The translations under genes were made by a program, and so were the position numbers. From NCBI GenBank assembly GCA_902615425.1, contig CACMPD010000003.1, positions 41,282-105,281 of the forward strand: DNA of 64,000 nt, given 5' to 3'. This document shows positions 1 through 8,083 of the stretch, piece after piece. This DNA comes from an uncultured Pelagibacteraceae bacterium (lineage in GTDB: Bacteria; Pseudomonadota; Alphaproteobacteria; Pelagibacterales; Pelagibacteraceae). A model generated the notes under the pieces. That model ran no database searches, was not told the DNA's origin, and saw only the letters and a program-made list of their open reading frames with translations. The first letter of the stretch is position 1, and each line of letters begins with the position of its first letter.

Positions 1-1055
1 GTTTCTCTAAATTCTTGATGAAGCGCTAAACTCTCAAATCCACCCCAACTATAGCCATAGCCAAACAATTTCAGTGAATTTACAAACTTTCGAACAGAAT
101 TAATATTCTTAGCTTTTATCTTTAATCCCATTAAACCTGACGCTCCAGAATAATATTTTTTCCACATTCTAAAATTTTGTGAATTTTTTTTGAAAGGATA
201 TAACAATTTAATTCTTTTATTTTTTGATAAAAATGCTGCAACTTTTTTAGCATTTTCTCTATGTCTGTCTAATCTTACGTCTAACGTTCTTAATCCCCTA
301 GTTATTAAATAAGCATCATCAGGTCCTAATCTAAGACCTGTAATTTTTTCTGCTGCTTTAACTTTAGAAAATACTCTTTTATTTACTGCCAAACTTCCAC
401 CCATAACATCTGAATGTCCAGAATAATATTTAGTTGCAGAGACAATTGACATATCAAAACCAAGTTTAATTGGTTTTAAGTAATAAGGGGTACCCCAAGT
501 ATTATCAATTGCAGTGTATAGCTTATGTTTTCTTGCAATCGAAATAATTTTACCCAAGTCTTGAAAATCAAAAGTATTACTTCCAGGATTTTCAACAAAA
601 ATCAATTTTGTTTTCTTTGTAATATTGTTTTTTAATGTATTGAGGTCATGAGGATTATAAAAAACTGTCTTTATATTAAAATCTTTTAGATAATCTTCAG
701 TTAAAATTCGTGTAGGGCTGTAAACTGGATCTGCAACTAACATTTCATCTCCAGGTCTAACAACGCTGAATATTGCTAAAAAAACGGAGCCAAAACCTGT
801 TGGTGTCGTAAAAACATGATAACTTTCTTCAAGTTTTGTTAAAATTTTTTGTAATATATAAGTAGTAGAAGTCCCTTGTCTGCCGTAATCAAAATGACCA
901 CCTGTTGGATTTCGTAGAGCTTTTTTTTGAGTTTTTCTTATATGTTGCATAGACTTAAAAATAATTGTCGATGCTCTAACCACTGGTGGATTTACTGATT
1001 GATTATGAAAATCTTTTGCAGTGTGTTTTAAAAATGTCTTAAAAGATTTACCCAT
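1..1055 (-). CDS. metC: Cystathionine beta-lyase, PLP enzyme (3' end cut by window edge)
   Basis: The frame is open from the window edge to an ATG at 1055 and encodes about 351 residues of a Cys/Met-metabolism PLP enzyme (fold type I); family members are near 390 residues, so only the C-terminus is missing. The segment SATKYYSGHSD holds the Schiff-base lysine and is followed by VMGGSL. A GRQGTST segment near the N-terminus is also typical. The enzyme would cleave cystathionine to homocysteine, pyruvate and ammonia in the cytoplasm. An in-frame ATG at 1094 would add 13 residues; neither start has a clear ribosome binding site. Cystathionine gamma-synthase or methionine gamma-lyase are possible alternatives within the family. 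Confidence 0.85.
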   Translation of the reverse strand, partial: MGKSFKTFLKHTAKDFHNQSVNPPVVRASTIIFKSMQHIRKTQKKALRNPTGGHFDYGRQGTSTTYILQKILTKLEESYHVFTTPTGFGSVFLAIFSVVRPGDEMLVADPVYSPTRILTEDYLKDFNIKTVFYNPHDLNTLKNNITKKTKLIFVENPGSNTFDFQDLGKIISIARKHKLYTAIDNTWGTPYYLKPIKLGFDMSIVSATKYYSGHSDVMGGSLAVNKRVFSKVKAAEKITGLRLGPDDAYLITRGLRTLDVRLDRHRENAKKVAAFLSKNKRIKLLYPFKKNSQNFRMWKKYYSGASGLMGLKIKAKNINSVRKFVNSLKLFGYGYSWGGFESLALHQEFRE

Positions 1056-1128
1056 AAAAAAATTGATATGATTAAAGGACAATGCTATATCCATATCAAA
1101 AATTCAATAAATTAATGAAAAGGATTTA

Positions 1129-1212
1129 ATGAGTTACCCAAAGAAACATAGAGGCCGAAGAAAAATGGGGTCGAAAAAAAGAAGAGCTAGAAAAAAAAAT
1201 AAGAAAAAATAG
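1129..1212 (+). CDS. Tiny Lys/Arg-rich protein, possibly ribosome-associated
   Basis: A 27-residue frame starting at ATG 1129 with a good Shine-Dalgarno (AAAGGAT) seven bases upstream, ending at TAG 1212, one base before the end of mnmA. It is dominated by Lys and Arg (starts MSYPKKHRGRRK, then MGSKKRRARKK). Length and composition resemble very small ribosomal proteins such as bTHX or the AURKAIP1/COX24 C-terminal peptide, but the similarity is only compositional and I cannot assign a family. It fills the gap between metC and mnmA almost exactly, which in such a compact genome argues that it is translated. Confidence 0.6.
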   Translation: MSYPKKHRGRRKMGSKKRRARKKNKKK

Positions 1213-1213
1213 C

Positions 1214-2332
1214 TTATTCTTTTATCCAGCCGCCTCCTAATACTTTATAACCCAAAGCATCTTTATTATAAAAAACACATGCCTGGCCTGGTGATATTCC
1301 ATCTTCAGGACTTTCAAGGTTTACATTCGCGCTATTTTGATCACTTAGGTTAACGTTTGCTTTAAGCAATTTACCAGTAGATCTAACTTTTACAAAAATA
1401 CTGGATTTAAATTCTTGCTCATTTGCAAGTAAATTAACATTTTTTAATAAAATATCTTTCTTTCCTAAATATTCTTTTGGTCCAACAATTATTTCATTTT
1501 TCTCAGAATTTATTTTAATAACGTATAAAGCTTCTTTGTCAGAAACTTTTATTCCTTTTCTTTGGCCAATAGTAAAATTTATAATTCCATCATGAACACC
1601 AATAACATTACCTTCAAGATCTTTAATATTTCCTTTTTTAAATGAGTCTGGTCTAAATTTTTGAATTACTGATGCGTAATCTCCACCAGGTACAAAACAT
1701 ATATCCTGGCTGTCTGGTTTATCAGCAACATTAAGGTCTAGTTTTTTGGCAATTTCACGTGTTTCATTTTTATGAAGACCACCTAATGGAAACCTTAAAT
1801 AATCAAGTTGTTCTCTAGTAGTATTGAAAAGAAAATAACTTTGATCTCTATTTTCGTCGATAGCTCTGTACATATTTGTATTATTATTTGAAGTAACACT
1901 TTTCACATAATGCCCAGTGATTAAAGCATCAGCGTTTAAATCTTTTGAAACTTCAAATAAATCCTTAAATTTAACTGTTTGATTACATTGAACACAAGGT
2001 ATTGGAGTTTCACCTTTTAAGTAACTATCAACAAAATTATCTATAACTCCTTGCTTGAACTTATTTTGATAATATAAAATTTTATGTTCTATATCTAATT
2101 TTTGAGCAACTCTTTTTGCATCCATGATATCTTGACCAGAACAACATTGCTTTGACTCTGCAACCTGCTTTGCATCATCATAAAGTTTTAAAGTAATACC
2201 AATTACCTCATATCCTTCTTTTTTCATCATGCCTGCGACAGTAGATGAATCTACACCTCCAGACATTGCTACAACTACTTTTGTGTCTGATGGTTTTTTG
2301 TTTAATCCTATTGAATTTAATTCTTTATTCAT
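1214..2332 (-). CDS. mnmA: tRNA 2-thiouridine(34) synthase MnmA
   Basis: Full-length 372-residue tRNA thiolase. The PP-loop ATPase motif SGGVDSS lies at residues 24-30. The two catalytic cysteines are visible at about Cys113 (PIPCVQC) and Cys212 (SQDICFV). The enzyme activates U34 of Lys, Glu and Gln tRNAs with ATP and inserts sulfur passed from a cysteine desulfurase relay; SufS at 41435-42655 is the cysteine desulfurase in this window. The start MNKELNS is ATG with no better alternative. Its stop abuts the tiny basic ORF on the opposite strand. Confidence 0.96.
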   Translation of the reverse strand: MNKELNSIGLNKKPSDTKVVVAMSGGVDSSTVAGMMKKEGYEVIGITLKLYDDAKQVAESKQCCSGQDIMDAKRVAQKLDIEHKILYYQNKFKQGVIDNFVDSYLKGETPIPCVQCNQTVKFKDLFEVSKDLNADALITGHYVKSVTSNNNTNMYRAIDENRDQSYFLFNTTREQLDYLRFPLGGLHKNETREIAKKLDLNVADKPDSQDICFVPGGDYASVIQKFRPDSFKKGNIKDLEGNVIGVHDGIINFTIGQRKGIKVSDKEALYVIKINSEKNEIIVGPKEYLGKKDILLKNVNLLANEQEFKSSIFVKVRSTGKLLKANVNLSDQNSANVNLESPEDGISPGQACVFYNKDALGYKVLGGGWIKE

Positions 2333-2373
2333 TTGATGGTATTTATACTTATTTCTAATATAAGTTAAATTAA

Positions 2374-2544
2374 ATGATATTAGATTTTGAACCAGGAGAC
2401 AAAGTTATCAATCCCTCTAATAAAAACTGGGGTATAGGTCAAGTTCAATCAATTATAAAAGAAAAAGTGACAGTTAATTTTGAAAATGTTGGAAAAAAAG
2501 TAATAAATACTAAAAATATAGAATTAATAAAGATCAATGAATAA
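2374..2544 (+). CDS. DUF3553 domain protein
   Basis: A 56-residue protein (starts [14 protein letters not shown], then NWGIGQVQS and [11 protein letters not shown]). The pattern F-x-P-G-D-x-V-x-P, W-G-x-G-Q-V-Q-S and V-N-F-x-x-x-G-K-K matches the small alphaproteobacterial DUF3553 family, a beta-rich fold resembling the CarD/UvrD-type small domains; function unknown. It overlaps the following cysQ-like gene by eight bases (ATGAATAA), so the two are probably translationally coupled. Confidence 0.75.
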   Translation: MILDFEPGDKVINPSNKNWGIGQVQSIIKEKVTVNFENVGKKVINTKNIELIKINE

Positions 2545-3307
2545 TTTGAATTTAAAAGAGATTGTCGAAAATCTAATTGATACATTTATTCATGCAGGAA
2601 AAATTTCTTTAGATTTAAGAAAACAAGGACTTATAAAAAAAATTAAAACCGATAATACCCCTGTTAGTAATGGAGATTTAGAAGTTAATAAAATTGTTAC
2701 TCAAAAAATTAAAGAATTAACACCTGAACTTCCCATCATTTCAGAAGAGACCTCTGATAATAAATCAATAAACAATCTTGAAAACTTTTGGCTAATTGAC
2801 CCTATAGATGGCACCTACGACTACATAAATAATCTAGAGGAATTTACAATTAATGCTGGATTAATAATTAACAAAAATCCAGTAGCTGGATTGATTTATG
2901 CCCCTTCAAAAAAAAGAATGTTTTACTCCTATGGTCCAAATAATGCCTATGAGTTAACAAATGGTGAAACCAAGAATTTAAATTGTTCTGAAAATTTTGA
3001 TAAAAATGATGTGAAATTTGTATCCTATTCAAACAATATTAAACCTGAAATAGAAAAATTACATAAAAAATTTAATGTAAAGAAATATGTAAGAATGAAA
3101 AGTTCTCTTAAATTTTGTGTAATCGCTGCTGGCGAATATGATGGATATGTGGCTGAGCCTAGAGCTTGTGAATGGGATATAGCGGCTGGTCATGCAATTT
3201 TACAACATGCTGGAGGAATAATTACAGATTTTGAAGGCAAAGAAATTAAATATGGAAAGAAAAATTTTAAGAATCCAAGTTTAATCTTAAAAAATAAAAA
3301 TATCTAA
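2537..3307 (+). CDS. cysQ: Inositol-monophosphatase-family phosphatase, CysQ-like
   Basis: 256 residues, normal for the Li-sensitive, Mg-dependent phosphatase family. The metal site is complete: Glu70-Glu71 (SEETSD), DPIDGT at 88-93, and Trp213-Asp214 in CEWDIAAGHA. The FWLIDPIDGTYDYI context and a late GGIITDFEG resemble 3'(2'),5'-bisphosphate nucleotidase (CysQ) more than SuhB, so the likely role is removal of PAP or PAPS by-products. The inositol catabolic cluster at 20-34 kb makes an inositol-1-phosphatase role worth keeping as an alternative. Coupled to the DUF3553 gene by overlapping start and stop. Confidence 0.75.
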   Translation: MNNLNLKEIVENLIDTFIHAGKISLDLRKQGLIKKIKTDNTPVSNGDLEVNKIVTQKIKELTPELPIISEETSDNKSINNLENFWLIDPIDGTYDYINNLEEFTINAGLIINKNPVAGLIYAPSKKRMFYSYGPNNAYELTNGETKNLNCSENFDKNDVKFVSYSNNIKPEIEKLHKKFNVKKYVRMKSSLKFCVIAAGEYDGYVAEPRACEWDIAAGHAILQHAGGIITDFEGKEIKYGKKNFKNPSLILKNKNI

Positions 3308-3308
3308 T

Positions 3309-3452
3309 ATGGATGAGCAATTAAGAATAATACTAATAATTATTGTATCGGTATCTATTTTTGGCTTATTAGTATTTGTATATGTCAAAAATTATATCAG
3401 AAATAAAATCAATCAATTAGTTGAAGATGAAAAGAAAAAAAAATCAAAGTAG
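3309..3452 (+). CDS. Small single-pass membrane protein
   Basis: A 47-residue frame beginning two bases after the cysQ-like stop. Residues 6-28 are strongly hydrophobic (ILIIIVSVSIFGLLVFVYV), followed by a charged tail ending in Lys-rich EDEKKKKSK, so an N-out/C-in or anchored topology with a basic cytosolic tail is expected. Its last nine bases overlap the 3' end of recX on the other strand. No family is recognised; the tight spacing and the coherent membrane segment support it being real. Confidence 0.5.
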   Translation: MDEQLRIILIIIVSVSIFGLLVFVYVKNYIRNKINQLVEDEKKKKSK

Positions 3453-4007
3453 TTTTATTATTTTTAAATAATCATCTTTTTTTAATTCCATAACTTTTTT
3501 TGATGTCTCAAAATCGAAGCCATTTCTCGCCAATAAAGATATATCCTTTTTATAAAAAAGTGGTCTATTGTCATCTATCCTAGCGGGTCCAATTCTTTTC
3601 TTTTTACAAATTTTAATTGCCGAAAAAAAATCTTGATCTGAATTATCTTCATTAATTTTATTGACTGTGTCTTTTATAAATTCATCATTAACACCTTTGC
3701 CAATTAAGTAATTTCTGATTTTATTAATCGAACTTCCTCTTCGGATCATACTTTTGGCTTTACTTTCAGAATAAAATTTATCATTGATAAATTTATTTTT
3801 TTCTAAATCAGATAAAACAATATCAATTAAATTTGTCACATCCTGTTTTTTTACATTTGGAACAGATAATTTGAGATATTTTTTTAGTAAATATGTTCTT
3901 AATTGTTGTTTAGATGGGGCATATTTTTCAACATATGCTAAAGCAAAATTTCTCATTTCATCTACAGTCACCTGTAATGTTTTTCTCTTATTTCTTATAG
4001 GAATCAT
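3444..4007 (-). CDS. recX: Regulatory protein RecX
   Basis: 187 residues, all helical, with the three-helix repeats of RecX: RTYLLKKYLKL, a second LEKNKFINDKFYSESKAKSMIRRG segment (equivalent to the LxxxGxLDDxRFAxxxxxxxxxxG motif) and IRNYLIGKGVNDEFIKD. RecX binds RecA filaments and limits strand exchange. RecA is not adjacent, which is common in alphaproteobacteria. ATG start at 4007. Confidence 0.85.
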   Translation of the reverse strand: MIPIRNKRKTLQVTVDEMRNFALAYVEKYAPSKQQLRTYLLKKYLKLSVPNVKKQDVTNLIDIVLSDLEKNKFINDKFYSESKAKSMIRRGSSINKIRNYLIGKGVNDEFIKDTVNKINEDNSDQDFFSAIKICKKKRIGPARIDDNRPLFYKKDISLLARNGFDFETSKKVMELKKDDYLKIIKLL

Positions 4008-4035
4008 TGTAAGATCTAATATAATATAATTTAAA

Positions 4036-4509
4036 ATGATCGAACAAATTTATGCTTACTTTACAATTGAAATTCTCTACTTCTGGGTGAATTTAGGAGT
4101 TTTGCCTTTTTGGTTAGTATTAATATTTTTTCCACAATCAAACTTTACAAAATATTTTGTTACTTCTATTTTTCCAATCACATTATTAGGAGGTGCTTAC
4201 ATATTTGTGCTTTATAAAGCTTATTTAAGTGCTTATGATTTCGATAGTAATTTTGAATTATATTTAAGTATTAGTAATTTATCAGGTTTGTTTTCAAGTA
4301 ATATTTTTTTAATGTTATTTTGGATCCACTTTGTATCAATTAATTTATTCGTCGGTGGCTGGATTGTAAGAGACTCACAAAAGTTTTTTATAAATAAGGT
4401 TCTTGTTGGCATCCCACTAATAATCACTTATTTAATTGGTCCTTTAGGCATCTTTATTTATTGGCTGATTAGAATATTTTACGCAAAAAGTATTAACCTA
4501 TATGAGTAA
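4036..4509 (+). CDS. ABA4-like (DUF4281) membrane protein
   Basis: 157 residues with about four membrane helices. The motif GGWIVRDSQ in the third loop and the ending PLGIFIYWLIR are hallmarks of the ABA4-like family, named after a plant protein needed for neoxanthin formation. The bacterial role is unknown; carotenoid modification is only a guess. It overlaps the next gene by eight bases, suggesting co-transcription with the DSBA-fold isomerase. Confidence 0.8.
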   Translation: MIEQIYAYFTIEILYFWVNLGVLPFWLVLIFFPQSNFTKYFVTSIFPITLLGGAYIFVLYKAYLSAYDFDSNFELYLSISNLSGLFSSNIFLMLFWIHFVSINLFVGGWIVRDSQKFFINKVLVGIPLIITYLIGPLGIFIYWLIRIFYAKSINLYE

Positions 4510-5086
4510 AATCATCGATTTTTACTTCGATTTTATTAGTCCATATTCTTACATTGCCTATAAAAAAATTAAATCAATGCAGAAGAAAAATAGGGTCGAT
4601 TTTAATTATAAACCTATTTTGCTAGGTGGTTTACATAAGTTAGGTAACATAACTGCTCCTGCTTTTAATGAACGAAAAATGAAAAATATGAAGAATGATT
4701 GCGAAATTATAGCTAACAAAAATAATATATCTTTTAAATGGAACGAAAAATTTCCGATTAATACCCTTTATTTAATGAGAGGATTTATTTCAATTGATGC
4801 AAATAAAAAAAGTGAATACTTTGATATTTGTTTTGATGCCTATTGGAAAAATAATATAGATATATCAATCGAAGCTAACGTAAACGAAATTTTAGATAAT
4901 TGTAAAATTGATAAAAAAAAATTTTTTGAAGATATAAGTAATCAAAAAGTAAAAGATGAATTAAAAAGTTTAACTGACAAAGCTTTTCAAAATGATGTAT
5001 TCGGTGCCCCAACATTCATAGTCAACAATAAACTTTTTTGGGGACAAGATAGACTTGAATATGCTTTAGAAGAGTGTGTTTCTTAA
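4502..5086 (+). CDS. 2-hydroxychromene-2-carboxylate isomerase family (DSBA fold)
   Basis: 194 residues of the thioredoxin-fold kappa-GST/HCCA isomerase group. The N-terminal FYFDFISPYSYIAYKK (FD-x-x-SPYSY) is the glutathione-binding signature with Ser at the catalytic position, and the C-terminal FGAPTFIVNNKLFWGQDRL is typical. In aromatic degraders this enzyme isomerises hydroxychromene carboxylates with glutathione; in a streamlined marine genome the substrate is unknown and a more general GSH-dependent isomerase or oxidoreductase is possible. It overlaps the upstream ABA4-like gene and ends against the rhodanese gene. Confidence 0.82.
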   Translation: MSKIIDFYFDFISPYSYIAYKKIKSMQKKNRVDFNYKPILLGGLHKLGNITAPAFNERKMKNMKNDCEIIANKNNISFKWNEKFPINTLYLMRGFISIDANKKSEYFDICFDAYWKNNIDISIEANVNEILDNCKIDKKKFFEDISNQKVKDELKSLTDKAFQNDVFGAPTFIVNNKLFWGQDRLEYALEECVS

Positions 5087-5466
5087 ACAATCTTAAATTT
5101 ACTATTTCTAATAGCTCCAAACCCACCATCAATGTGTGAAACTTTTTCAAACCCCATATCTTTAAGAGTTTTTGCAGCCAATGCTGATCTCATACCGCCA
5201 GCACAGAAAAGAACCATTTCTTTATTCATATCTAATTTACCGTCTTTAAAATATGGACTATCAGGATCTAACCAAAATTCTAACATGCCTCGCGGAATAT
5301 GATTTGAATTTTCAACTCGCCCATCTCTTTCAAGTTCTCTTATATCTCTAATATCAATTAGATTACATTTATCTTCATTCATCATTGATAATGCTTCGTC
5401 TGGTGAAATTGTTTTAATTTCGCTTAAAGCTTCTGTGACTAATGTTTTTGACGATTTTATATTCAT
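5083..5466 (-). CDS. Rhodanese-like domain protein
   Basis: 127 residues forming a single rhodanese domain. The segment NLIDIRDIRELERDGRV is the conserved N-terminal part. FCAGGMRSA supplies the active-site cysteine loop and is followed by LKDMGFEKVSHIDGGFGA. A cytoplasmic sulfur transferase or sulfide carrier is likely. There is no signal peptide. Its stop overlaps the stop of the convergent isomerase gene. Confidence 0.9.
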   Translation of the reverse strand: MNIKSSKTLVTEALSEIKTISPDEALSMMNEDKCNLIDIRDIRELERDGRVENSNHIPRGMLEFWLDPDSPYFKDGKLDMNKEMVLFCAGGMRSALAAKTLKDMGFEKVSHIDGGFGAIRNSKFKIV

Positions 5467-5513
5467 AGAACTAAATTTATTATATAGTTTTTTTTGAAAT
5501 CACATAAATAAAA

Positions 5514-6500
5514 ATGAATAAAATTTGTATCGTTTATACTCATCATAAATTAGGTGATTTAATCTGGCAATTACCCTACATAAAAGCTATCAGTCAACAT
5601 CATCAAACAAATATAGATTTAGTTGTCAGAGAAAAAACTCAAGCCCAAAATATTCTTAAAGACCTAAAACATATAAATCAAATTTTTTATAATGATTTCA
5701 GAAAGGGTTTACTTTATTGGGTTGATGTATTCAAATTAATTAAAGTATTTAAATCTGAGAAATATGATTTTGTTTATATATTAGATAAAGTCAATAAACC
5801 TGCCATCGCAGCTAAAATAGCAAAAATTAAGAATATTATTGGACCGGGATTTAAGAACCAAAAAAAATGGCTTACTATTAAAAATTTTCTTAATGAGGAG
5901 GATTTAAAGTTAAATTATTCAGAAAGATCTCAAAAATTACTCAAGATTAATTCAATAAACATAGAGAATAAATATCCAAATTTAGAAATTGATGTTGAGA
6001 GTCTCAAAAAAAACAATTCAGACCTTCTTGTTGATGGAAAGAAAATTGCTTTTGGGATTGATTCTTTTGAAGATTACAAAATGTGGTATGAGGAAGATTT
6101 TATCAAACTTGCCGATCTTTTGTTCGAAAAAAAATTATTTGATTACATATATCTTGTTTGTAGCCCTGAAAAATCTCATATTGCAAAAAAAATAATTACT
6201 GTGTCTAATAAAAATTATTTTATCGATTGTTCTAATAAAGATCTACAAGGAGTAATATTAGCAATTAAAAATTCAGATTTTTTTCTTGGAAATAATTCAG
6301 GTCCATTAAATCTTGCAGCAGCCCTTGGAATTAAGTCATTTGGATTAATAGCTAATGACCCAGTTAGTGAGCTAAAATATAGTAAAATTATTCCAATAGT
6401 TCCAAAGGATTATGTAGATAACGTCTGGCATAGGGATAGAAAAGGGATGAAGAATCTTAAGCCCGATGAAGTGTTTAATCAGATTATTAAAAATTTGTAA
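5514..6500 (+). CDS. Glycosyltransferase family 9 (heptosyltransferase-like)
   Basis: 328 residues. The start MNKICIVYTHHKLGDLIWQLPY matches the GT9 N-terminal pattern (x-G-D-x-x-x-x-P), and FFLGNNSGPLNLAAALGIKSFGL is the C-terminal donor-binding motif of this family. It probably adds a sugar (heptose or other) to the lipopolysaccharide core. It stands alone, followed by a strong bidirectional terminator. Substrate cannot be deduced. Confidence 0.85.
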   Translation: MNKICIVYTHHKLGDLIWQLPYIKAISQHHQTNIDLVVREKTQAQNILKDLKHINQIFYNDFRKGLLYWVDVFKLIKVFKSEKYDFVYILDKVNKPAIAAKIAKIKNIIGPGFKNQKKWLTIKNFLNEEDLKLNYSERSQKLLKINSINIENKYPNLEIDVESLKKNNSDLLVDGKKIAFGIDSFEDYKMWYEEDFIKLADLLFEKKLFDYIYLVCSPEKSHIAKKIITVSNKNYFIDCSNKDLQGVILAIKNSDFFLGNNSGPLNLAAALGIKSFGLIANDPVSELKYSKIIPIVPKDYVDNVWHRDRKGMKNLKPDEVFNQIIKNL

Positions 6501-6521
6501 TCATTAAAGTTTTATGAAAAT

Positions 6522-6554
6522 AAAAAAAGCCCCTTGAGGGAGGGGCTTTTTTTT
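6522..6554. terminator. Bidirectional intrinsic terminator
   Basis: A stem AAGCCCCT/AGGGGCTT (8 bp) with a six-base loop, flanked by seven A residues on the left and eight T residues on the right. It therefore works for the GT9 gene on the plus strand and for the amt transcript arriving on the minus strand. Confidence 0.88.
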
Positions 6555-6583
6555 CGTTTAACTAACTTTAAGAGAGAATTTTA

Positions 6584-6633
6584 GGGACCCTTCGATGAGT
6601 AATCGCGGAGATACACAGAGAGCGAAGAGTCCC
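6584..6633 (-). ncRNA. Candidate structured 3' UTR or small RNA downstream of amt
   Basis: Read on the minus strand, an 11-bp stem (GGGACUCUUCG with CGAAGGGUCCC, one U-G wobble; 12 bp counting a closing A-U) encloses a 28-base loop rich in CU with UAUCUCC. On the plus strand the same wobble would be a C-A mismatch, so the minus strand is the favoured RNA. It lies 14 bases after the amt stop and before the terminator at 6522-6554, so it could be released as a 3' UTR-derived RNA. No known RNA family recognised. Confidence 0.45.
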
Positions 6634-6636
6634 TTA

Positions 6637-6646
6637 TTGTTAACAA
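6637..6646. repeat. Perfect 10-bp palindrome
   Basis: TTGTTAACAA lies directly after the amt stop codon, between it and the hairpin at 6584-6633. It is a perfect dyad without a loop; it may be a protein site or chance in AT-rich DNA. Confidence 0.3.
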
Positions 6647-7948
6647 TTAGTCACGTATTGCATATGCAATCACGCCAGTTTCAGTGACATCAGTACCTTT
6701 GGTTTCAGCTTCTTTACTTAACCTTAGGCCAATTGTTGCCTTGATAGCGCTAAACACTATGTAAGCTACAATAAACACAAATATGTTTACTGATAATACA
6801 CCAATTAACTGGGTACTAAAATTTGCACCAGAATTTGTTGCAGGTACAATTAACGTACCCCAAATTCCAGCAAATAAGTGGGCAGGAATAGCACCAACTA
6901 CATCATCAATTTTTAGAGAGAATAATAGTTTAGTACCATACACTACGATTAATCCACCAACAGCACCAATTAAAATTGCAGCAAATGGTGATGGTAATAA
7001 TGGTTCTGCAGTTACAGCAACCAAACCACCGATACATCCATTTAACATTTGAACTACGTCAGTTTTACCATAATGCAATCTTGTTATAACTGCTGCACCC
7101 ATAACACCACCTGCACCAGCAAGGAATGTGTTCATGAATATTTTTGATACAGCGATTGCATCCGTAGCAGTTCCCATTGCTAATTGTGAACCACCATTAA
7201 ATCCAAACCAACCTAGCCATAAAATAAATACTCCAATCGTTACTAATGGTATCGAAGATGCTGCAAACGGTTTAAGCGGTGCTGGAGCCCCAGATTTAGT
7301 AAATCTTCCTAATCTTGGACCAATTATCATTGCACCAGCTAAAGCAGCTGCACCACCAGTTGAGTGTACTAAAGTTGAACCAGCAAAATCAGAAAATCCT
7401 AACTCTGCTAACCAGCCTCCACCCCACTGCCAACCCATCACGATTGGATAAATAATTCCTGATAGAACTGCAGCAAATGTAAAGAATGGCCATAATTTAA
7501 TTCTTTCAGCCATTGTACCTGATACGATTGAAACAGTAGTTGCACAGAATACCATTTGGAAATACCAATCTGAACCATCGGAATATCCTGTATCTAATTT
7601 ACTACCATCTGCCCACGGAATAAATTTTCCAATATATCCACCTGGACTGATACCATAGGCTAAGTTATAACCTACAAGCCAGAACATTATACCTGCAATT
7701 GAGAATAACCCTATATTTTTTGCACAAATAACGGATACACTTTTTGATGTAACCATCCCAGACTCTAGCATAGCAAAACCACATGCCATGAACATTACTA
7801 GAAATCCACAAATCAAAAATAATAAGGTATTAAAAATAAAACCTACTTCAGCAGAAACTGTTGTATCTGCCATACCTGCACTACTCATGTTCAATAAAAA
7901 AATTAAACTAATAAGTGGCGCACTTATTTTTTTTATTAATTTAGTCAT
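6647..7948 (-). CDS. amt: Ammonium transporter (Amt/Rh family)
   Basis: 433 residues with a cleavable-looking N-terminal signal (ends near SSAGMADT) and eleven membrane helices. The twin histidines of the conduction pore are visible in LVHSTGGAAALAG and AHLFAGIWGTL, and the FNGGSQLA and GCIGGLVAVTA segments are typical. It imports ammonium across the inner membrane, matching the nitrogen-limited lifestyle implied by glnA at 38.7 kb. The start has a strong GGGAGGT ribosome site. No glnK/glnB PII gene is adjacent, which is unusual for amt loci. Confidence 0.96.
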   Translation of the reverse strand: MTKLIKKISAPLISLIFLLNMSSAGMADTTVSAEVGFIFNTLLFLICGFLVMFMACGFAMLESGMVTSKSVSVICAKNIGLFSIAGIMFWLVGYNLAYGISPGGYIGKFIPWADGSKLDTGYSDGSDWYFQMVFCATTVSIVSGTMAERIKLWPFFTFAAVLSGIIYPIVMGWQWGGGWLAELGFSDFAGSTLVHSTGGAAALAGAMIIGPRLGRFTKSGAPAPLKPFAASSIPLVTIGVFILWLGWFGFNGGSQLAMGTATDAIAVSKIFMNTFLAGAGGVMGAAVITRLHYGKTDVVQMLNGCIGGLVAVTAEPLLPSPFAAILIGAVGGLIVVYGTKLLFSLKIDDVVGAIPAHLFAGIWGTLIVPATNSGANFSTQLIGVLSVNIFVFIVAYIVFSAIKATIGLRLSKEAETKGTDVTETGVIAYAIRD

Positions 7949-8021
7949 AAGACCTCCCTGTTATAGAAGGTGCTTGTATTTTAATAATTCCTAAAAACTA
8001 ACGCTGATTATGAAAATTGGG

Positions 8022-8038
8022 TATGCAGATTTTGCATA
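8022..8038. promoter_or_regulatory. Inverted repeat upstream of amt
   Basis: TATGCA-N5-TGCATA, a perfect dyad centred 82 bases upstream of the amt start. Its position suits an operator or an activator site. The TGCA halves recall NtrC sites, but the spacing does not match the NtrC consensus, so the binding factor is unknown. Confidence 0.35.
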
Positions 8039-8043
8039 TAGAG

Positions 8044-8075
8044 ACAGCCTTAACGCTTTTTGACGTTAAGGCTGT
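8044..8075 (-). terminator. Hairpin after hup
   Basis: A perfect 12-bp stem (ACAGCCTTAACG/CGTTAAGGCTGT) with an eight-base loop lies nine bases beyond the hup stop. There is no U-tract after it on the minus strand, so it may act as an RNA 3' end stabiliser or factor-assisted terminator rather than a simple intrinsic terminator. It also sits just upstream of the amt promoter region. Confidence 0.6.
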
Positions 8076-8083
8076 AAAATTAA

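Noticed and set aside
1056..1128. SAM-responsive riboswitch upstream of the cystathionine beta-lyase
   Set aside because: No conserved SAM-II/SAM-V stem or pseudoknot motif was seen in this short AT-rich gap.
6783..7451. Open frames on the plus strand across amt
   Set aside because: They are shadows of the conserved amt coding sequence with low-complexity Pro/Ala/Asn composition and no ribosome sites.
8022..8038. NtrC site upstream of amt
   Set aside because: The TGCA halves are there, but the distance between them does not fit the NtrC consensus, and no sigma-54 promoter (GG-N10-GC) was recognised; kept only as an unspecified dyad.
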